Positions 18,211 through 26,172 of a stretch of 64,000 bases of DNA are shown here, one piece after another. Source of the stretch: Vreelandella hamiltonii (GTDB lineage Bacteria > Pseudomonadota > Gammaproteobacteria > Pseudomonadales > Halomonadaceae); assembly GCF_014651775.1 (NCBI RefSeq), contig NZ_BMXN01000006.1, positions 124,001-188,000 on the forward strand, read 5' to 3'. Numbering within the stretch: the first letter of the stretch is position 1; every line of letters begins with the position of its first letter. The notes below the pieces were generated by a model. The model ran no database searches. It worked only from the letters and a program-made list of their open reading frames with translations, and was not told the DNA's origin. Position numbers and translations under genes: made by a program.

Positions 18211-21200
18211 TTAGCGCTCGGGCGTAGCCAGCGGTTCGTGGTCGGCCTCCGGCGCATTGGCAATTTCTTCTTCCAGCTGTCGCTTCACGGCGCCAGGGGA
18301 GCCTGAGTAGCGTGCCAGCAAATCGTAGGCCACGGGTACCACGAACAGCGTAAACACCGTGGCCGCGCCTACACCCGCCATGATCACCGTGCCAATCACC
18401 AGGCGAGACTCTGCGCCAGGGCCGCTGGAGATGATCAGCGGGATCGCCCCGGCCATGGTGGTGACTGCCGTCATCAGAATGGGCCGCAGGCGGGTGACCG
18501 ATGCTTCGATCAGGGCCGAACGAAAGGCTTGGCCCTCATCGCGCAGCTGGTTGGCGAACTCGACGATCAGTATGCCATTCTTGGCCGCCAATCCTATCAG
18601 CAGCACCAGCCCCACCTGACTGTAGATATTCAATGACTGGCCGGTCAGCAGCAGGGCCAGCAGGGCACCGCTCATGGCCAGCGGCACCGTCAGCATGATC
18701 ACGAAGGGGTGAATCAGGCTCTCGAACTGGGCGGCAAGCACCAGGAATACCACCACGGCGCCAAGCACCAGCAGAAAGGTCGTCGCCCCACTGGCCTGCT
18801 GGAAGTCTCGAGAGGGGCCTGCCAGATTGGTCTGCACTTCTTCTGGCAGAATGGTATTCGCGGTGTCTTGCAGGTAGGCCAGCGCTTCACCCAGGGGGTA
18901 GCCATCGGCCAGGTTGGCCTCGATGGTAATGGCGCGCACGCGGTCGAAGCGGTTGAGCGTGCTGGCACCCGCGAAGTCAGAGAGCGTCACCAGGCTGGCC
19001 AGCGGAATCAGTTCACCGGACCGCGCGGAGCGTACCTGAATGTTGTCCAGCGCTCGCGGGCTATTCTGGCGGCCACGGTCGCCTTCCAGAATCACATCGT
19101 ACTCTTCGCCGTCATCCACGTAACGGGTCACGTTGCGCCCACCGAGCAGCACCTCCAGCGTCCGGCCTATTTCCGTGACGGTGACCCCCAGCGCGGCGGC
19201 CCGTTCGTAGTTGATGTCGACCCTGAGCTGCGGCTGGGTTTCGTTGTAGTTGCTCTCAACGGCGGTCAGGCGCGGGTTGTGCTCGCGAATATGGTTGACC
19301 AGCGTATCCCGCCAGCTGGCCAGCTCCTCGTAAGTGCCACCCCCCAACACGAACTGGACCGGTTTCTGGGTGCGTTGACCAAACCCCTGGCGCATGACCG
19401 GGAAGGCCTGGACTCCAGGCAGGGACCCCAGAGTTTGACGCACATCTGCCATGATCTCCCAGGCGCTGCGGCGGCTGCCCCAGTCGGCCATGTTGACGAT
19501 GATGAAGCCGCTGTTGAAGTTTTCGATATTGCCGAACCCCCGCGGTGCCCTTACTACCACGCGCTCCAGCTCACCGCTATCGACGAAGGGTGTCAGGCGT
19601 GCTTCGATCTCATCCATGTAATCCATCATGTAATCGAAGGTGGCGCCTTCGGGCCCGTTGACCAGCACGATGAAGTTGCCCCGGTCTTCTTGAGGGGTGT
19701 ACTCGCTGGGCAGTGCCGAGGCCAGCCAGGCAGTGCCCGCCACCAGAAGCGCAAACAAGGCCACCACTACCCATTTGAATGCCAGCACGACTTCCAGCGC
19801 ACGCTGGTAACGTTTCCGAGCACCGTCCAGCAGCCACTGCACCCCTTGACCTATGCGGCTATCGTGCATCCCCGGCTTGAGGATTTTGGAAGCCATCATG
19901 GGGGTCAGGGTCAGGGCCAGCAGCGTGGAGACGACCACCGCGGCGGCCATGGTCAGTGCAAATTCGGAAAACAGTCGGCCGATATCGCCCTGCAGCATAC
20001 TCAGGGGTACGAATACGGCTACCAGCACGAGGGTAGTGGCAATGACCGCAAAAGCGATCTGTCGAGTGCCGCGGAAGGCCGCCACCAGCGGCGTTTCACC
20101 GTAATCGTGCATGCGGCGGTTGATGTTTTCCAACACCACGATGGCGTCATCGACGATCAGGCCAATGGCCAGTACCAGCGCCAGCAGCGTCAACAGGTTG
20201 ATCGAGAAATTCATGGCAGCCAGCGCGGTGAAGGCGCCAATCACGGCGATGGGGACGGTCACGGCAGGCACGATGGTAGTTCGCAGGTTGCCCAGGAACA
20301 GGAAAATCACGATGACTACCAGGCCCATGGCGATGAACAGCGTCATGACCACCTGGTCGATGGCACCCGACACGAACACCGAGGCGTCGTAGTTGAGCGT
20401 CAATGACATGCCCTCGGGCAGGGTGCCTTGCAAGCGCTCCAGCTCCTGCTGCACCGCTTCGGAAAGCTCCACCACGTTGGCGGTGGACTGCATGATCATG
20501 CCTAGCCCCACCATGGGCACGCCGTTGGCACGAAACACCGAACGGTCTTCCACCGAGCCCACTTCCACTCGGGCCACATCGGCCAGACGAATCAGGTGCC
20601 CGTTGCTGCCCTGGGTAACCGCTAGCCGCTGAAAGTCATCGGCGGTGGCAAAGTTGCGCGGCAGCCGTACGATGAACTGGCGATCATCGGACTCGATGGA
20701 GCCGGCGGGCAGCTCGACGTTTTCGGCGCGCAGGGCATCCTCGATATCACCCACGGTGAGGCCTCGTGCTGCCAGCGCGTTGCGGTCCAGCCAGACACGC
20801 ATGGCATAGTCGCGGCCACCGCCCACGCGCACCCTGGCTACCCCCGGCTGCACCGACAGGCTGTCTACCAGAAAACGGTTGGCGTAGTCGGTGAGCTCGG
20901 TGATCGAGTAGTCCGCCCCTGAGAGACTCAGCCAGATGACGATTTCATCGCTGCTGTCGGCCTTGGTGACTTCAGGATTGTCGGCATCATCGGGAAGGTT
21001 GCGCAAGGCACCCGATATGCGGTCGCGCACATCGTTGGCCGCCGCGTCGATATCCATGCTGATGGCAAACTCGATCTGGATGCGCGATCGTCCATCTTCG
21101 CTCTGGGAGGTAATCAGCTCGATACCTTCTACCCCGGCGATACGATCTTCCAGCACCTGGGTAATGCGGGTTTCGACCACGCTGGCCGAAGCACCGGGGT

Positions 21201-21351
21201 AACGTGTATCGATGCTGACGACCGGTGGGTCGACCGTGGGATACTCCTGCAGCGGCAGGCGATTCAGCGCCAGCAGGCCGAAGGCCACGATCAGCGCGGC
21301 GATGACCATGGCCAGCACCGGACGCTGTACGGAGATGTCGGATAAGCGCAT
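18211..21351 (-). CDS. RND multidrug efflux permease (HAE1 family)
   Basis: A 1046-residue AcrB/MexF-type proton-driven exporter. The opening MRLSDISVQRPVLAMVIAAL is typical for the family. Twelve helices flank two large periplasmic loops. The proton-relay Asp pair is in TM4 (AIGLIVDDAIVVLENINRR). The C-terminal half has the matching LIGLAAKNGILIVEFANQLR. Its start shares one base with the stop of the upstream adaptor gene. No outer-membrane factor gene is next to it, so it probably uses a TolC encoded elsewhere. Substrates cannot be predicted. Confidence 0.93.
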   Translation of the reverse strand: MRLSDISVQRPVLAMVIAALIVAFGLLALNRLPLQEYPTVDPPVVSIDTRYPGASASVVETRITQVLEDRIAGVEGIELITSQSEDGRSRIQIEFAISMDIDAAANDVRDRISGALRNLPDDADNPEVTKADSSDEIVIWLSLSGADYSITELTDYANRFLVDSLSVQPGVARVRVGGGRDYAMRVWLDRNALAARGLTVGDIEDALRAENVELPAGSIESDDRQFIVRLPRNFATADDFQRLAVTQGSNGHLIRLADVARVEVGSVEDRSVFRANGVPMVGLGMIMQSTANVVELSEAVQQELERLQGTLPEGMSLTLNYDASVFVSGAIDQVVMTLFIAMGLVVIVIFLFLGNLRTTIVPAVTVPIAVIGAFTALAAMNFSINLLTLLALVLAIGLIVDDAIVVLENINRRMHDYGETPLVAAFRGTRQIAFAVIATTLVLVAVFVPLSMLQGDIGRLFSEFALTMAAAVVVSTLLALTLTPMMASKILKPGMHDSRIGQGVQWLLDGARKRYQRALEVVLAFKWVVVALFALLVAGTAWLASALPSEYTPQEDRGNFIVLVNGPEGATFDYMMDYMDEIEARLTPFVDSGELERVVVRAPRGFGNIENFNSGFIIVNMADWGSRRSAWEIMADVRQTLGSLPGVQAFPVMRQGFGQRTQKPVQFVLGGGTYEELASWRDTLVNHIREHNPRLTAVESNYNETQPQLRVDINYERAAALGVTVTEIGRTLEVLLGGRNVTRYVDDGEEYDVILEGDRGRQNSPRALDNIQVRSARSGELIPLASLVTLSDFAGASTLNRFDRVRAITIEANLADGYPLGEALAYLQDTANTILPEEVQTNLAGPSRDFQQASGATTFLLVLGAVVVFLVLAAQFESLIHPFVIMLTVPLAMSGALLALLLTGQSLNIYSQVGLVLLIGLAAKNGILIVEFANQLRDEGQAFRSALIEASVTRLRPILMTAVTTMAGAIPLIISSGPGAESRLVIGTVIMAGVGAATVFTLFVVPVAYDLLARYSGSPGAVKRQLEEEIANAPEADHEPLATPER

Positions 21352-22415
21352 CAGCGGTCAGCCTCCAGCAGGGTACGGATGCTGGTCTCTTCATCGGTGA
21401 TGCCCAGTAAACGTACCTGCTGGCCATCTCGTGCCAGCTGCAGACCGTGTACTGCCACCAGCTCGCCATCTGCCACGCCTTCGAGCACTTCCACTTCGCC
21501 ACTGCGACGCTCACCCAAGGCGACCTCTCGGCGCTCCAGGCGATGCTCTCCTTCCTCCTCGTGAATGACCATCACGAAATGGCGATTGCCGCTCGGCTCG
21601 ATAGCGGCTTCCGGCAGTACCAACGTATTGCGCACGCGTTGCTGCACGACCACCTCCATCAACATGCCGGGGCGCAGGCGCAGCTCTGGGTTGGCCAGCT
21701 CGGCCCGCACACTGATACTGCGAGACACCGGGTCGATACGGGTACCAATACTGGCGATTTCACCGCGGAAGACATCATCCGGGTAGGCGGCGGTGGTCGC
21801 GCTCAGCGCCAGCCCTGCCGACAGGCGGCCCAGAAACACTTCCGGTACGGTAAAATCCAGTTTCATGATATCCAGCTTGTCGAGGGTCACCAGCTCCATG
21901 CCCGGGGTCACCAGTGCGCCAGCGCTGACATTACGAAAGCCGACGCGACCACTGAACGGTGCCACTACCCGGTAGTTGGCCAGGCGTGCCTCTAACGCCT
22001 GGACATCGGCTTCTGCCTGCCTCAGCCGCGCTTGGGTATCTTCCAGTTCGGCGCGGGGGGCCAAGTTGCGTTCCTGGAGTTGAGACGTTCTGCCCACCGC
22101 GTTACGGCGCTCATCGGTGATCGCCCGTGCTGCCCTCAGCAGCGCCTGTTCCTCGGCATCTTCAAGGCGTATCAGCAGCTCGCCCTGTTCGACCTGGGCA
22201 CCATCTTCGAAGGTGATTTCGGCAATGGTATCGGTCACGGTGGCTGACAGCGTGACGCTCTCGTCGGCACGCAGGGTGCCCAGGGCTTCTAATGGGTCGG
22301 ACCAGGCGGTGGCCGTGGCGTAGTGACCGATCACGGGTGGCGGGGTTTGTGCTATGGCGTATGGCGGCAAGGCGGCCAGCAGCAGACAGCAGAAGAGGCG
22401 TTTGTAAACAAGCAT
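21351..22415 (-). CDS. RND efflux periplasmic adaptor subunit
   Basis: Membrane-fusion protein of about 354 residues linking the RND pump to an outer-membrane channel. A signal peptide (RLFCCLLLAALPPYAIAQ) precedes a lipoyl/barrel-sandwich half motif (VTDTIAEITFEDGAQVEQGELLIRLED), a coiled-coil hairpin (residues about 85-140) and the second half motif VAPFSGRVGFRNVSAGALV. There is no lipobox cysteine, so it is probably soluble or held by an uncleaved signal. The start at 22415 is chosen because upstream in-frame Met codons would precede the signal sequence. A one-base overlap couples it to the pump gene. Confidence 0.9.
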   Translation of the reverse strand: MLVYKRLFCCLLLAALPPYAIAQTPPPVIGHYATATAWSDPLEALGTLRADESVTLSATVTDTIAEITFEDGAQVEQGELLIRLEDAEEQALLRAARAITDERRNAVGRTSQLQERNLAPRAELEDTQARLRQAEADVQALEARLANYRVVAPFSGRVGFRNVSAGALVTPGMELVTLDKLDIMKLDFTVPEVFLGRLSAGLALSATTAAYPDDVFRGEIASIGTRIDPVSRSISVRAELANPELRLRPGMLMEVVVQQRVRNTLVLPEAAIEPSGNRHFVMVIHEEEGEHRLERREVALGERRSGEVEVLEGVADGELVAVHGLQLARDGQQVRLLGITDEETSIRTLLEADR

Positions 22416-22512
22416 TGGCGTCTCAACGTAAACAGAGGTGACCTGCATTATCCTGAAATCGACTGCCGTGATAAGGGCAAACGGCAAGATAACGGAATGA
22501 AAAGATATTTGT

Positions 22513-22529
22513 TGTACATTATATGTACA
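22513..22529. promoter_or_regulatory. inverted repeat, candidate operator of the efflux operon
   Basis: TGTACA TTATA TGTACA, a perfect inverted repeat in an AT-rich patch about 100 bases upstream of the adaptor start and 75 bases upstream of the divergent flavoprotein gene. The position suits repressor binding at a divergent promoter. No regulator gene is adjacent. Confidence 0.4.
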
Positions 22530-22605
22530 TCTATTTTGGGTTTGTAAAGTGCTGAGCAGCCTCTCTGCTGCTAAGATAGTCAGCTTTTCATGTAGGGCTT
22601 CCAAG

Positions 22606-23790
22606 ATGGTTTACGACGTCGTCGTCATTGGCGCAGGTGCCGCCGGGTTGATGTGTGCGGCTCAAGCAGGTTATGCAGGGCGGCGCGTGCTGGTGGTTGA
22701 CCATGCCAATAGACCGGGCAAGAAAATCCTCATGTCGGGAGGAGGCCGCTGTAACTTTACCAACCTTGATGCCTCACCAAGCCATTTTTATTCGGAAAAT
22801 CCTTATTTTTGCATTTCTGCATTGAAACGTTACCGTCCAGAACATTTTGTATCTCTGGTAGAGCGCCATGGCGTGGAGTATGTGGAAAAAGCGCCGGGGC
22901 AACTTTTTTGTGCCGACTCCGCCAAGGAGATCGTGAGAGTCCTGCTGACCGAATGTGAATGGGCCGGTGTCGAACTGGCATTGAAGACGTCCATTTCCAA
23001 GGTGGAGCGCCTGGGCGAGGGAATGCAGTTGACTACTTCGATGGGCACCATCAGCTGTGGCGTGTTGGTAGTGGCCACGGGGGGGCTCTCCATCCCCACC
23101 ATGGGGGCTTCGGGCTTTGGTTACGAACTCGCCCGACAATTTGGTCTTGAGGTGTTGCCTACCCGGCCTGGGTTGGTGCCCTTCACGCTCAGTGATGTCT
23201 GGAAAGCGCGTGCTGAAACGCTGTCAGGGCTCAGCGTGCCGGTATCGGTCAGCTGTGGTCAAGGGCGCTTCAATGAGCCCATGCTGTTTACCCATCGGGG
23301 GCTGTCGGGGCCGGCGATGCTCCAGATTTCGAGCGTCTGGCAGCCCGGTAGCGCCATTACGATTGATTTATTGCCGGGTGAGGAGGTGGCGGCTTCGCTG
23401 CGTCATGCGCGTGAGCAAACTCCCAAGCGCATGCTGTCTACCTGGCTGGGCGAGCGTTTTCCCAAACGTCTGGCACAGGCGATAATGGAGTGGTACCCCG
23501 AGCACGCCACCGCCATGCCATTGGCACAGTACAGCAACGAGGCGATCGACTGCTGGGCACAGTACCTCAATGAGTGGCAGGTGAAACCGGCGGGCACAGA
23601 GGGTTGGCGTACGGCAGAGGTGACCATGGGCGGGATCAGTACCGAGGCCATTTCGTCGAAGAATTTTGAAGTACGAGGCTTACCCCAGCTGCGTTTCATT
23701 GGCGAAGTGCTGGATGTCACTGGCCAGTTGGGTGGTTACAACTTCCAGTGGGCCTGGGCGAGTGGCGTCGCCTGTGGCCAAGCGTGTTGA
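22606..23790 (+). CDS. NAD(P)/FAD-dependent oxidoreductase, HI0933/BaiN family
   Basis: Flavoprotein of about 394 residues. It has the N-terminal dinucleotide loop DVVVIGAGAAGLMCAAQAG, the family-specific PGKKILMSGGGRCNFTN at about 38-54, and the C-terminal RFIGEVLDVTGQLGGYNFQWAWASG that closes the FAD site. These are diagnostic for the HI0933 (YhiN) group, whose physiological substrates are mostly unknown. The ATG at 22606 starts directly at the dinucleotide fold; an in-frame start at 22549 adds 19 unlikely residues. A terminator hairpin follows. Confidence 0.9.
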   Translation: MVYDVVVIGAGAAGLMCAAQAGYAGRRVLVVDHANRPGKKILMSGGGRCNFTNLDASPSHFYSENPYFCISALKRYRPEHFVSLVERHGVEYVEKAPGQLFCADSAKEIVRVLLTECEWAGVELALKTSISKVERLGEGMQLTTSMGTISCGVLVVATGGLSIPTMGASGFGYELARQFGLEVLPTRPGLVPFTLSDVWKARAETLSGLSVPVSVSCGQGRFNEPMLFTHRGLSGPAMLQISSVWQPGSAITIDLLPGEEVAASLRHAREQTPKRMLSTWLGERFPKRLAQAIMEWYPEHATAMPLAQYSNEAIDCWAQYLNEWQVKPAGTEGWRTAEVTMGGISTEAISSKNFEVRGLPQLRFIGEVLDVTGQLGGYNFQWAWASGVACGQAC

Positions 23791-23801
23791 TCACCATTGA
23801 A

Positions 23802-23834
23802 AAAGCCGCCTGATGCAAGGCATCCGACGGCTTT
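23802..23834. terminator. hairpin terminator between convergent genes
   Basis: AAAGCCG / CGGCTTT outer stem with an inner GATGC / GCATC stem, between the flavoprotein gene and the leftward yqjK-like gene. It could work in both directions. Confidence 0.65.
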
Positions 23835-23852
23835 GAACAGGCAAACGCCTCG

Positions 23853-24167
23853 TCAGCTGGCGACTTTGGCCAGCAGTTTCAGCTTGCGAAGCAGCATATA
23901 GCCTGCCAATGCGCGTTTGCCGACGGCCATGGCGCCACCAGGATGGCGAACCAGCCGCAGGGCAGCGAGCCCGCCCACGACGTACAGCGGTAAGCGCAGG
24001 CTTCGCCAGTGCCGATCGAGCGGCGCGGAAGTGCGTTGCAACGTATCGCTGCTCACCAGTATATCGATACGCTGCTGCTCCAGCTCGGCCAGTAACGCCG
24101 CCTTACGTTGCTGGCGACTCAACGGCTTGTCTGTGGTCTTAACGTCGACGGTCGGTGAGTTCTTCAT
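23853..24167 (-). CDS. YqjK-like small protein
   Basis: About 104 residues. A charged N-terminal part (LSRQQRKAALLAELEQQRIDILV) precedes a short hydrophobic stretch (LYVVGGLAALRLV) and a basic C-terminus. The pattern and position resemble YqjK, third gene of the enterobacterial yqjD-yqjE-yqjK set. The gene overlaps the end of the yqjE-like gene by about 29 bases. GGAGG sits six bases before the ATG at 24167. Function unknown; an inner-membrane accessory role is inferred from its neighbours. Confidence 0.65.
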   Translation of the reverse strand: MKNSPTVDVKTTDKPLSRQQRKAALLAELEQQRIDILVSSDTLQRTSAPLDRHWRSLRLPLYVVGGLAALRLVRHPGGAMAVGKRALAGYMLLRKLKLLAKVAS

Positions 24168-24543
24168 CATTGGCCTCCAGCAGGGCGCGATCGGCTGCCA
24201 GCTGTTTCAAGGTTTCCTTGAGCAGCGAGTGCCGCTTTGCCTGACGTATGGCAATCACTGCCAGCAGCAGACTGAGTGCCATCAGTACGCCAGCACTCAC
24301 GCCAATGGCCGTCAGCCGATAGGTGTCCCAGAACAGAACGACTACCAGCGCCGTCAGTGTGGCAACGCCCAACAGCAGCAGCAGCAGACTGGCGCCAGCC
24401 AAAAGCAGTAGTACCAATAAACGAGCGCGCTCTTCCTCCAATTCCAACACCGCCAAACGCAGGCGGGTTTCACCGTTGGCTAACAGTGACCTCAACAAGC
24501 GTTTGGCGGCAGAAAAGACGCGTTGGGTTGGCCCCAATGCCAT
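24139..24543 (-). CDS. YqjE / holin-superfamily-III-like membrane protein
   Basis: A 134-residue protein with a cytoplasmic amphipathic N-terminus (ETRLRLAVLELEEERARLLV) and two adjacent hydrophobic helices (LLLLLLAGASLLLLLLGVATLTALVVVLFW and LTAIGVSAGVLMALSLLLAVIAI). This is the layout of the YqjE (phage-holin-like) family, an inner-membrane partner of the YqjD/DUF883 proteins. The start shares a base with the stop of the DUF883 gene (TAATG). Confidence 0.78.
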   Translation of the reverse strand: MALGPTQRVFSAAKRLLRSLLANGETRLRLAVLELEEERARLLVLLLLAGASLLLLLLGVATLTALVVVLFWDTYRLTAIGVSAGVLMALSLLLAVIAIRQAKRHSLLKETLKQLAADRALLEANDEELTDRRR

Positions 24544-24875
24544 TAGCGACGACCGAGCAGCATACCTACCACCAGGCCAGCTGCGGCACCGATACCGATG
24601 CTGGTCCAGGGGTTCTCATGTACATAGCGGTCGCAGCAATCGGCTTGCTGAGCCAGTGACTCGCGGGTGTCTTCATAGATGCGCTCGCCGCGGGCTTCCA
24701 GGCGGGCACGAGTATCCTTCAAACGACGTTCGGCACGCTCACGCAGGTCGCGCATTTCACCGCTGGCATCTTTCGATGTGGCGTTCATCAGCTCTTCGAC
24801 CGTCTCGCTGAGATGGCGCAGGTCTTCTTTCAGCTGGTCGGCACGTGCGGTGGCGTCTGTGTTACGTTTAGCCAT
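24543..24875 (-). CDS. DUF883 (ElaB/YqjD-type) membrane-anchored ribosome-associated protein
   Basis: A 110-residue protein: a long amphipathic helix (residues about 5-85) followed by a C-terminal transmembrane segment with the family ending PWTSIGIGAAAGLVVGMLLGRR. In E. coli, the ElaB/YqjD/YgaM proteins tether ribosomes to the inner membrane in stationary phase and are RpoS-dependent; the same role is inferred here. The start MAKRNTDATARADQ at 24875 is preferred over an in-frame upstream Met at 24929. Confidence 0.85.
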   Translation of the reverse strand: MAKRNTDATARADQLKEDLRHLSETVEELMNATSKDASGEMRDLRERAERRLKDTRARLEARGERIYEDTRESLAQQADCCDRYVHENPWTSIGIGAAAGLVVGMLLGRR

Positions 24876-24963
24876 GATGTCTTCCTTTGACGAATGAATG
24901 AGTGACAGCTTCAGCATAGCAGCCGTCACTCCATAGACAACCCCAAAGTTTAGTGGTTCCGCA

Positions 24964-25983
24964 TCAGCGGTTCAGGCCCGTGGCGCTGAACAGCGGGTTG
25001 AGGCTGAAGCCAAGACTCAGGCGATGCACGCGGTTGTCGTAATCGATCATGCTTTCGCCGTACCCGTAATAATACTGTACGTGTGCTCGCACCCCATTGA
25101 AGGCTGGCCAGCTGTAATCGATCTGAGTACCCAGGTTGCCGGGGCTAGGATTGCCACGCAGCTGTCCGGCGACTTCGTGATTGTTGTCCAGGCGCTTGGC
25201 CAGACGAATATCCCCATACCCCATGTAACGCTCTATATCCGGGTTGTCGTCGTCACCGTCGGACTCCGGCACGCGCCAGTGGGGTGCCAGGGTCAGTGCC
25301 CAGTCGCCGCGCTGCAGCGTGCTTTCCAGATAGACGCGGTTCCAGCTCCGTGACAGCGGGTCCGAGCGGCCATTGGATTGATGGTTGAAGGCGATACGAT
25401 TGCGCGTATTCACCCAGCCTAAGGCGCTCCAGGCGTTATCGAAATCGATGAACACCTCGGGCTCGTAGTTGGTTTCCCGGAAAGGGGAAGAGGCATCAGT
25501 GTTATAGGCCTGCCACCAGCTTCGCTGGGTATAGGCGAAATAGACGTCGCCAATGTCGCCAAACACGTCTTCGGCCAGGTTGAACTTGGCACTGAACTGA
25601 AACTTCACCTCGTTGTTGTTGGGGCCTGAAGCATCGGTCACTTCACGAAAGTTGTTGGAGTCCTGATTGGTGTTGTAGCTCACCGGAAACAGGTAATTGG
25701 TGCGATGCGTCGTGATGGAGAACGGGTTCCGCGACGACTGCTGTTCCAGCTGGCGGCGTTCGGACAGGTCCTCCAGGGCCACTTCTTCCGGCAGCGGCGT
25801 CGGTGGAATACCCTGGGCGGCAGCCTCGGGTGCGTCAATTTGCTGCAGCTGCTGGCGGAGCTGATAGAGCTCGGTATTCAAGGCGCGAATACGCGCTTCG
25901 ATATCGTCACGCGTCTCGGCCATGGCCGACTGCGTTGCCAAGGCAACCAGCAGGCCTGTGAACATCAGGGGTCGGATAACCAT
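24964..25983 (-). CDS. pldA: outer membrane phospholipase A (OMPLA)
   Basis: Precursor of about 339 residues with a signal peptide, an N-terminal coiled segment (DDIEARIRALNTELYQLRQQL) and a 12-strand barrel. The active-site stretch is FNHQSNGRSDPLSRSWNRVY, with the His-Gln-Ser of OMPLA and the Asn of SWNR completing the His-Ser-Asn triad. TQRSWWQAYN and SSPFRETNYEPE also match the family. OMPLA hydrolyses phospholipids that flip to the outer leaflet, acting as a Ca2+-dependent dimer. The coiled N-terminal region is longer than in enterobacterial PldA. Confidence 0.9.
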   Translation of the reverse strand: MVIRPLMFTGLLVALATQSAMAETRDDIEARIRALNTELYQLRQQLQQIDAPEAAAQGIPPTPLPEEVALEDLSERRQLEQQSSRNPFSITTHRTNYLFPVSYNTNQDSNNFREVTDASGPNNNEVKFQFSAKFNLAEDVFGDIGDVYFAYTQRSWWQAYNTDASSPFRETNYEPEVFIDFDNAWSALGWVNTRNRIAFNHQSNGRSDPLSRSWNRVYLESTLQRGDWALTLAPHWRVPESDGDDDNPDIERYMGYGDIRLAKRLDNNHEVAGQLRGNPSPGNLGTQIDYSWPAFNGVRAHVQYYYGYGESMIDYDNRVHRLSLGFSLNPLFSATGLNR

Positions 25984-26172
25984 TGATATGGCTCGCAGTG
26001 AAAAGTAGATAAATGTTAGCGACGTTCTATACAGGCGGATGAGGTAAGTCAACTGCCAATATTCTCGTGCCGGGCTGGATTGCGCCGCCGGGCCTTACGA
26101 TTGACAATGATGCCTTGCCCGATGATGCGGGTCGACCAGTCAATGAGGCTTCTATACGTGGTGAAGAATGCC

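Noticed and set aside
18709..20406. 565-codon open frame antisense to the RND pump gene
   Set aside because: Rich in His, Gln and Gly with no domain or ribosome site, as expected from reading a high-GC gene backwards.
24139..24543. Phage holin as a sign of a prophage
   Set aside because: The holin-like protein belongs to the yqjD-yqjE-yqjK type chromosomal set; no phage genes are nearby.
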